DNA from: Spirochaetia bacterium | GTDB lineage: Bacteria; Spirochaetota; Spirochaetia; Sphaerochaetales; Sphaerochaetaceae | NCBI GenBank assembly: GCA_900769955.1 | Contig: CAAGIP010000016.1 | Location: forward strand, 1 to 9,967 | DNA length: 9,967 nt | Reading direction: 5' to 3' | Shown: piece after piece, positions 5,981 through 9,967 of the stretch | How positions within the stretch are numbered: position 1 is the stretch's first letter | How the letters are laid out: each line of letters begins with the position of its first letter | Program-made: the position numbers and the translations under genes | Notes under the pieces: generated by a model | Databases searched by the model: none | The model's input: the letters and a program-made list of their open reading frames with translations, nothing else | What the model was told of the DNA's origin: nothing

Positions 5981-7416
5981 CTAGCACCTCCAAGTAGCTG
6001 ACTGTATATCTTTTTGTATTCTTTTGCGCTTTCATCCCATGAAAAATCACATTTCAGGGCATTGGTTCTGGCTATGGCGAAGTGTTCCTTATCGTTATAG
6101 AACTCTATCGCCCTGTTCACATGTTTGACTATTTCATCTGCATTGAGACTGTCAAAGAGGAAACCGTCACCATGTATGATGTCTTCACCGACATCGATTA
6201 TGCTGTCCGCAAGACCGCCTGTCCTGTGTGCGATGGGAAGTGTTCCGTACACGAGGGAGTACATCTGGTTGAGACCGCATGGTTCATATCTTGAGGGCAT
6301 GAGGAAGAAATCACATGCACCTTCAACTATGTGTGAAAGTTCGGCACTGAAGACGATGTTAGTGCTTACGTTCTCATACCTGGAACCGATGTCACGGAGT
6401 TTGTTCTCAAATCTTTCATCACCTGTACCGATGATGATGAACTGACACTTATTTTCCTTCGCGATTCTTTCAAGTGCTGATGGCTCTCCGTCGAGAAGCT
6501 CATGGAAACCCTTCTGCTCTGCAAGACGGCTTATCATGCCGATGACAGGCTTGTCAGGATCAACGGGAAGGTTGAAGAGACGCTGGGCATATGCCTTAAG
6601 CTCTGCTTTGGGCTGCTGTTTTCTTGCTGAGAAGTGCTGTTCGAAGAAGACATCCTTTGCGGGATTCCATTCCTTGCTGTCGATTCCGTTGAGAATGCCG
6701 GAAAGTGCATTGGAACGGGACCTCAGAAGACCGTCAAGACCGCATCCCTGTGCCGCATCGCAGATTTCCTTCGCATATGTCGGGCTTACTGTCGTGATCC
6801 AGTCTGCATATTCAAGGCCTGTCTTCAGCATGTTGAATCTCTTTTCAAGACCGGTACCTGAGAGCATCTTCTCTGAAGGAGTGAAATCAGATCTCAGGAT
6901 ATCGAAGCGGGAGAAGTCTCCCTGATATGCAAGGTTGTGGATTGTGAAGATGGTCTTTACATTCAGTTTTGCTTCCTTCGCAAGATACATTGAGGGACCG
7001 GCAGTCCAGTCATGTGCATGGAGTATTTCACATTTCCAGTCAGAGGTCCTTATATATTCAATTGCGGCTTTGGAAAGCAGGAGGAAGCGGTAGCAGTTGT
7101 CACTGTACGGCTTGAAGGAAGTATCGCCGTAAATACCACGTCGCTCCGAGAAGAGCGGATGATCAACTGCAAGATATTCAACCTTCTGATGTTTCTTAAC
7201 CAGGATGGTAACGGTTTCCTCTCCGCCAAGCACATTCAGCTTCAGGACTGTTTCCTTTCTGAAGCCTTTTCTGTCAATGAAGCCATAAAGCGGCATCATG
7301 ACTTTTACGGAATCACCGGTTTTCTGTATTGATGCTGAAAGGGCACCGACCACATCGGCAAGTCCGCCGGACTTGGAGAACGGTACCGTTTCAGAAGTTA
7401 GCATTAGTACATTCAT
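5977..7416 (-). CDS. glgA: Glycogen synthase (ADP-glucose type, GT5)
   Basis: Adds glucose from ADP-glucose to the non-reducing end of alpha-1,4-glucan. 479 aa, normal for GlgA. The N-terminal GT-B domain begins NVLMLTSETVPFSKSGGLAD, with the donor-binding KSGGLADV (15-22), then HAHDWTAG (133-140), FTIHNLAYQG (157-166) and ILNGID (241-246). The C-terminal domain has GMISRLAEQKG (293-303), holding the Arg and Lys that bind the donor phosphates. It also has MPSRYEPCGLNQMYSLVYGT (373-392) with the conserved Glu378, and RTGGLADSI (398-406). The ATG at 7416 agrees with the usual GlgA N-terminus, yet no ribosome site precedes it and the promoter's -10 box ends only 6 bases upstream. The gene is first in a two-gene operon with glgC. 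No branching, debranching or phosphorylase gene is in the window. Confidence 0.96.
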   Translation of the reverse strand: MNVLMLTSETVPFSKSGGLADVVGALSASIQKTGDSVKVMMPLYGFIDRKGFRKETVLKLNVLGGEETVTILVKKHQKVEYLAVDHPLFSERRGIYGDTSFKPYSDNCYRFLLLSKAAIEYIRTSDWKCEILHAHDWTAGPSMYLAKEAKLNVKTIFTIHNLAYQGDFSRFDILRSDFTPSEKMLSGTGLEKRFNMLKTGLEYADWITTVSPTYAKEICDAAQGCGLDGLLRSRSNALSGILNGIDSKEWNPAKDVFFEQHFSARKQQPKAELKAYAQRLFNLPVDPDKPVIGMISRLAEQKGFHELLDGEPSALERIAKENKCQFIIIGTGDERFENKLRDIGSRYENVSTNIVFSAELSHIVEGACDFFLMPSRYEPCGLNQMYSLVYGTLPIAHRTGGLADSIIDVGEDIIHGDGFLFDSLNADEIVKHVNRAIEFYNDKEHFAIARTNALKCDFSWDESAKEYKKIYSQLLGGAR

Positions 7417-7422
7417 ACTTCA

Positions 7423-7451
7423 ATTACACAATAGGAGTGTAGTGAAGTCAA
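7423..7451 (-). promoter_or_regulatory. sigma70-type promoter of glgA-glgC, nearly leaderless
   Basis: On the minus strand TTGACT (7451-7446), a spacer of exactly 17 and TGTAAT (7428-7423). Upstream lie two A/T runs (about 7454-7472) that could act as an UP element. The expected start of transcription, about 7 bases past the -10 box, falls on or next to the A of the glgA ATG at 7416. Confidence 0.65.
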
Positions 7452-7470
7452 GGGAAAAAAATATGAAAAA

Positions 7471-7493
7471 AACGGTTTAAACGGATTTAACGG
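7471..7493. repeat. Three AACGG direct repeats at 9-bp spacing upstream of glgA
   Basis: AACGG occurs at 7471-7475, 7480-7484 and 7489-7493. The spacers are TTTA and ATTT. The first two copies frame a GTTTAAAC palindrome. The array fills the gap between the stop of the small secreted protein (7500) and the A/T runs before the glgA -35 box, a plausible place for a regulator site. The function is inferred only from position. Confidence 0.45.
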
Positions 7494-7499
7494 GCCATT

Positions 7500-7760
7500 T
7501 CATGCCGATGTTACGGTAATCCGTGATATATCTGAAAGCTCAGTTATCTCGGATGCGGAAGATAGCTCGGCACCGTTTTTCAGTGTGAAACATACTTCGT
7601 AGAATGAAGTGTTGGAAACGAGTGAGATTTTATTGCTTTGCGTATGAACCGCGGCACGGTCGTACACTTCAGTCCTCATATTTAGGACGATGTAATCGGT
7701 ACGTGCAAATAAAGACAGGGACAGTAAAGCCAGAATTATGGCCATCGTCAGTTTCTTCAT
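7500..7760 (-). CDS. Small secreted protein, unknown function
   Basis: 86 aa. MKKLTMAIILALLSLSLFA is a typical signal peptide: two lysines, a hydrophobic core and a likely signal peptidase I site after Ala19 (LFA-RT). There is no lipobox cysteine. The mature part, about 67 residues, starts TDYIVLNMRTEVYDRAAVHT and is rich in Ser, Thr and alternating hydrophobics, suggesting beta strands. It has a single Cys57. It is probably periplasmic or outside the cell. The start is supported by GGAGG (7769-7765) 4 bases before the ATG and by a good promoter just upstream. I recognise no family. It ends 49 bases before the glgA -35 box, with no clear terminator between, so readthrough into glgA is possible. 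Confidence 0.75.
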   Translation of the reverse strand: MKKLTMAIILALLSLSLFARTDYIVLNMRTEVYDRAAVHTQSNKISLVSNTSFYEVCFTLKNGAELSSASEITELSDISRITVTSA

Positions 7761-7786
7761 GAATCCTCCGCTTCCCCTGTAACCTA

Positions 7787-7816
7787 AATATAGAGGAAGC
7801 GTGGTGGGTGTGTCAA
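7787..7816 (-). promoter_or_regulatory. Consensus sigma70-type promoter for the small secreted protein
   Basis: On the minus strand a perfect TTGACA (7816-7811), an 18-base spacer and TATATT (7792-7787). The start of transcription would lie near 7780, giving a leader of about 20 bases that contains the GGAGG site. It sits just downstream of the trxB stop (7835), so this gene is transcribed independently of trxB. Confidence 0.7.
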
Positions 7817-7834
7817 ACTGAAATATCAGTGAAA

Positions 7835-8740
7835 TCAGTGATTATTCACTTCTGAGATGTATTCATGCACACTGAATGCGGCAAGCGCACCGTCAGAAGC
7901 CGCAGTAACAACCTGTCTGAACGGGGTGGTTCTTACATCTCCTGCCGCATAAATCCCCTTAACTGATGTTTCAAGTCTTTCATCCGTTATGATGAAGCCC
8001 TGTGCATCGGTTTTAAGCGAATCGGCAAAAGGCTGGGAGGATGGGAGAATACCGGCAAATATGAATAACCCGTCACAACTGACTTCAGAGCCATCATCCA
8101 GCGTGACCGATGTGACCTTGTCATCCCCATTGACTGATGTAAGAGTATGATTCATGACAAGAGAGATGTTTTCAGCTTCATTTACCCTTTTGACCAGTAG
8201 TTCCTGAGCACGGAATGTATCCCTTCTGTGTATGAGCTTTACTGTTTTGCAAAGACCAGAAAGATAGAGAGCTTCTGTAAGAGCAGTATCACCGCCTCCC
8301 ACAACGATGACATCCTTTCCCCTGTAGAAGGGACCGTCGCATGTCGCACAGTAACTTACTCCGCGGCCTTCAAATCTGTCTTCACCCATGATGCCGAGTT
8401 TTCGGTGAGTAGCTCCCGTGGCGATTATCACGGTTTTTGCCTGATAAGAGCCGGATGAACATGTAACAGAGAAGATTCCTTCTGCTTTATTTATTCCGGT
8501 AACTTCATCATATACGATTTTTGCACCGAAGCCTTCTGCCTGCTGCTGAAGCGCATCTGCAAGCGCAAAGCCCGAAACGGAAGGGGAGGCAGGATAGTTT
8601 TCTATCCTGTCGATGTACATAAGCTGCCCGCCCGGGGCAAGCGGCTCGATTATGCATACGCTGTGGCCGAACCGGCACGCATAAATTGCGGCTGAAAGAC
8701 CTGCAGGACCTGCTCCTGCTATGATGCAGTCATACACCAT
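7835..8740 (-). CDS. trxB: Thioredoxin reductase (NADPH, FAD-dependent)
   Basis: Passes electrons from NADPH through FAD and a cysteine pair to thioredoxin in the cytoplasm. 301 aa, close to the usual 305-320 of the low-molecular-weight type. FAD-binding GAGPAG (9-14) and IEPLAPGGQL (31-40) come first. The NADPH domain carries the redox pair CATC (131-134) in the CATCDGPFYRGKD segment, then VVGGGDTALTEA (146-157) and HRRDTFRA (171-178), whose arginines favour NADPH. The C-terminal FAD motif YAAGDVR (264-270) is followed by RQVVTAASDGALAA (275-288). ATG 8740 starts 2 bases after the tsaB stop, and GAGGAG at the tsaB end is its ribosome site. It is the last gene of the tsaE-tsaB-trxB unit. No intrinsic terminator is seen after it. 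Confidence 0.95.
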   Translation of the reverse strand: MVYDCIIAGAGPAGLSAAIYACRFGHSVCIIEPLAPGGQLMYIDRIENYPASPSVSGFALADALQQQAEGFGAKIVYDEVTGINKAEGIFSVTCSSGSYQAKTVIIATGATHRKLGIMGEDRFEGRGVSYCATCDGPFYRGKDVIVVGGGDTALTEALYLSGLCKTVKLIHRRDTFRAQELLVKRVNEAENISLVMNHTLTSVNGDDKVTSVTLDDGSEVSCDGLFIFAGILPSSQPFADSLKTDAQGFIITDERLETSVKGIYAAGDVRTTPFRQVVTAASDGALAAFSVHEYISEVNNH

Positions 8741-8742
8741 AC

Positions 8743-9429
8743 TTACTCCTCACTCAGTTTCTTTAGAAGTGCTTCCTCTGCATCACTTCTTCTGATATAG
8801 ACGGGTCCCTGTCCGATATCATCAGCACCCTTCTGCTGCAGCTGGTCGATTCCCATCTGTACGAGGACACCGCCAAGCGGTCTGTAGCACTGAGGATCTA
8901 CATTCAGCTTAACTGATGGATCCAGGAGTGCGGAAAGCTTCGATGAGAATGCATTTGCATCCATTCCCGTAAGGGTTATGGTTTTCTCTCCTTCAAGGTA
9001 TGGAAGCAGATCCTCAGCGTTGCCGTCAAGCTCACAGAGCACTTTTCCGTTTTTGTATGCACCGAGGTAATATCTTTTCTTCTTTGCATCCATCACGCTG
9101 ACCGTTATGCCTTCAAACACGGGACATGCTTCAGCAATGAGACTGAGGGTAGGGACGGATACCAGGGGAATGTCACGGGAGAGTGAAATTCCCTTAAGCG
9201 TTGCAAAACCGATGCGAAGGGATGTGAATGAACCGGGGCCTCTTGTGGCAACCAGAAGGTCAAGATCGGAATAGGCAACCGAATGGTCACTCAGAATCGA
9301 TTCAATTCTGGAAAGCAGTTCCTCTGAGTGGTGCCCACCCGATGATTCCATTCTCACATCGAGGCATTCACCGAAAAGCAGTGCGATGTGAAGCACGTTT
9401 GTGGAAGTATCAACTGCAAGAACGTTCAT
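8743..9429 (-). CDS. tsaB: tRNA N6-threonylcarbamoyladenosine biosynthesis protein TsaB
   Basis: Partner of TsaD in the complex that moves the threonylcarbamoyl group onto A37 of tRNAs reading ANN codons. TsaB itself has no known catalytic activity and organises the TsaD-TsaE complex. 228 aa, normal for the family. The ASKHA fold is marked by MNVLAVDTST at the start, HHSEELLSRIESIL (33-46), RGPGSFTSLRIGFATLKG (63-80) and SVMDAKKKRYYLGAY (111-125). The histidine ligands that hold the metal in TsaD are not expected here. The C-terminal part (PVYIRRSDAEEALLKK) matches the usual TsaB end. The ATG overlaps the tsaE stop as ATGA, so translation is coupled. No tsaD or tsaC is in the window. Confidence 0.93.
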   Translation of the reverse strand: MNVLAVDTSTNVLHIALLFGECLDVRMESSGGHHSEELLSRIESILSDHSVAYSDLDLLVATRGPGSFTSLRIGFATLKGISLSRDIPLVSVPTLSLIAEACPVFEGITVSVMDAKKKRYYLGAYKNGKVLCELDGNAEDLLPYLEGEKTITLTGMDANAFSSKLSALLDPSVKLNVDPQCYRPLGGVLVQMGIDQLQQKGADDIGQGPVYIRRSDAEEALLKKLSEE

Positions 9430-9845
9430 AACTCAATCCCCCTGATGTCGATGCTCCTTGTCAGATCCTCATTGATCGTGATATTGATGAAAACTGTATC
9501 ATCGGGAAGCATGTCCTCAATCTTTTCACTCCACTCAATGAGTGTGACTCCGTCACTGTAGAGGAAATCCTCTCCTCCCATTGACTCAAATTCATCCTCA
9601 CCGCTGAGTCTGTAGAGATCGAGGTGGTAAAGCTTCATGTTTCCGTCATATTCCTGCACGAGAGTGAAGGTGGGGCTGACTATTGCTTCAGTGATGCCCA
9701 GTCCCTCTGCAAAGCCCTTGGCAAATACCGTCTTGCCGGCACCGAGGGACCCCCTGAGTGAAATTACGGTTCCCTTTCTGACAGCGTGGGCCATTTTGGT
9801 GCCAAGCGCCTTTGTTTCCTTTTCGGAGGATGAAGTGATGGTCAT
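9426..9845 (-). CDS. tsaE: tRNA threonylcarbamoyladenosine biosynthesis ATPase TsaE (YjeE)
   Basis: P-loop ATPase whose ATP hydrolysis resets the TsaB-TsaD complex during t6A synthesis. 139 aa, a usual length. Walker A GSLGAGKT (32-39) is followed by SPTFTLVQEY (57-66), HLDLYRL (74-80), DEFESMGGEDFL (84-95) and LIEWSEKIEDMLP (102-114), the standard TsaE order. ATG 9845 is supported by family length and by GAGGAGGAG at 9859-9851, 5 bases upstream. The start overlaps the stop of the preceding His/Cys-rich gene as ATGA, and the gene's own stop overlaps tsaB the same way, so three genes are chained by overlaps. Confidence 0.95.
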   Translation of the reverse strand: MTITSSSEKETKALGTKMAHAVRKGTVISLRGSLGAGKTVFAKGFAEGLGITEAIVSPTFTLVQEYDGNMKLYHLDLYRLSGEDEFESMGGEDFLYSDGVTLIEWSEKIEDMLPDDTVFINITINEDLTRSIDIRGIEL

Positions 9846-9967
9846 TTCTTCTCCTCCTCATGGCAGTGGCATTCATGGTCCTCGCCTTCATGGCAGTGAC
9901 ACTCATGGTCCTCGCCTTCATGGCAGTGACACTCATGGTCCTCGCCTTCATGGCAGTGACACTCATG
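9842..9967 (-). CDS. His/Cys-rich repeat tail of a gene upstream of tsaE (cut by window edge)
   Basis: Read from the right edge in the frame that stops with TGA at 9844-9842, the DNA is open throughout and encodes HECHCHEGED three times, then HECHCHEEEKK: 41 residues with 12 His, 8 Cys and 16 Glu or Asp. Such density of His and Cys in HxCxCH clusters implies binding of a soft transition metal such as Zn, Ni, Cu or Co. The frame is supported by its stop overlapping the tsaE start as ATGA, like the other junctions of this operon. The rest of the protein lies outside. Families known to carry metal-binding tails of this sort include SlyD-type FKBP isomerases, HypB and metal transporters or chaperones. 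None can be chosen here. Metal storage or delivery is inference. Confidence 0.72.
   Translation of the reverse strand, partial: HECHCHEGEDHECHCHEGEDHECHCHEGEDHECHCHEEEKK
9848..9967 (-). repeat. Tandem 30-bp repeat, three identical copies plus one diverged
   Basis: The units 9938-9967, 9908-9937 and 9878-9907 are identical base for base. The fourth, 9848-9877, matches over its His/Cys half and differs elsewhere. The period is a multiple of three, so copy changes alter the protein in steps of 10 residues without changing frame. The array touches the window edge and probably continues. Confidence 0.9.
9851..9859 (-). promoter_or_regulatory. Ribosome binding site of tsaE inside the His/Cys-rich gene
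   Basis: GAGGAGGAG lies 5 bases before the tsaE ATG. In the upstream gene's frame the same bases are the Glu-Glu-Glu codons where the last peptide repeat departs from the HECHCHEGED pattern. Confidence 0.65.

Noticed and set aside
9688..9966. Open frame of 92 codons with MSVTAMKART repeats (- strand)
   Set aside because: It overlaps tsaE in another frame and is produced by the 30-bp repeats read out of phase. The frame giving HECHCHEGED ends precisely at the tsaE ATG and fits the operon's overlap pattern.
9848..9967. Tandem repeats as a possible CRISPR array
   Set aside because: The units are directly adjacent with no unique spacers, and they encode a peptide repeat in phase.

Overview
This is a bacterial window of moderate G+C content with almost no non-coding space, apart from one decayed stretch at the left end. 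No rRNA, tRNA or CRISPR array was seen. The gene content is mostly housekeeping: NAD(P)H-hydrate repair, a Nudix hydrolase, a branched-chain aminotransferase, glycogen synthesis, thioredoxin reductase and the tRNA t6A genes tsaB and tsaE. The style of GlgA, GlgC and the aminotransferase, together with the small secreted proteins, suggests a host-associated anaerobe. A spirochaete (Sphaerochaeta/Treponema-like) is my best guess, but this is an impression from protein style, and a Firmicutes source is not excluded.

Left end (1-1283, + strand). The window opens inside an IS200/IS605-type transposase and keeps its last 38 codons, including the YxxxQ catalytic motif. A bulged hairpin typical of such element ends follows. 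Next is a lipoprotein gene with a good lipobox signal peptide, broken by four frameshifts into five consecutive reading segments (210-1195).

Rightward block (1284-4605). nnr (epimerase-dehydratase fusion), a four-helix membrane protein that starts with TTG inside the end of nnr, and a Nudix hydrolase form a tight unit. ilvE has its own sigma70-type promoter and ends at a strong intrinsic terminator. A second terminator on the opposite strand closes the converging glycogen operon.

Leftward block (4626-7816). glgA and glgC overlap by ATGA and make ADP-glucose and then glycogen. The glgA promoter lies so close to its ATG that the transcript should be nearly leaderless, and three AACGG repeats at 9-bp spacing sit upstream of it. 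A small secreted protein of unknown function with its own consensus promoter precedes glgA.

Leftward block (7835-9967). A partial gene, tsaE, tsaB and trxB are packed with overlaps or a 2-base gap and look like one transcript. The partial gene at the right edge is the main point of interest: read in the frame that stops at the tsaE start, it encodes a His/Cys-rich tail made of the 10-residue repeat HECHCHEGED, a probable metal-binding array. The longer open frame through the same DNA (MSVTAMKART repeats) is an out-of-frame artefact.
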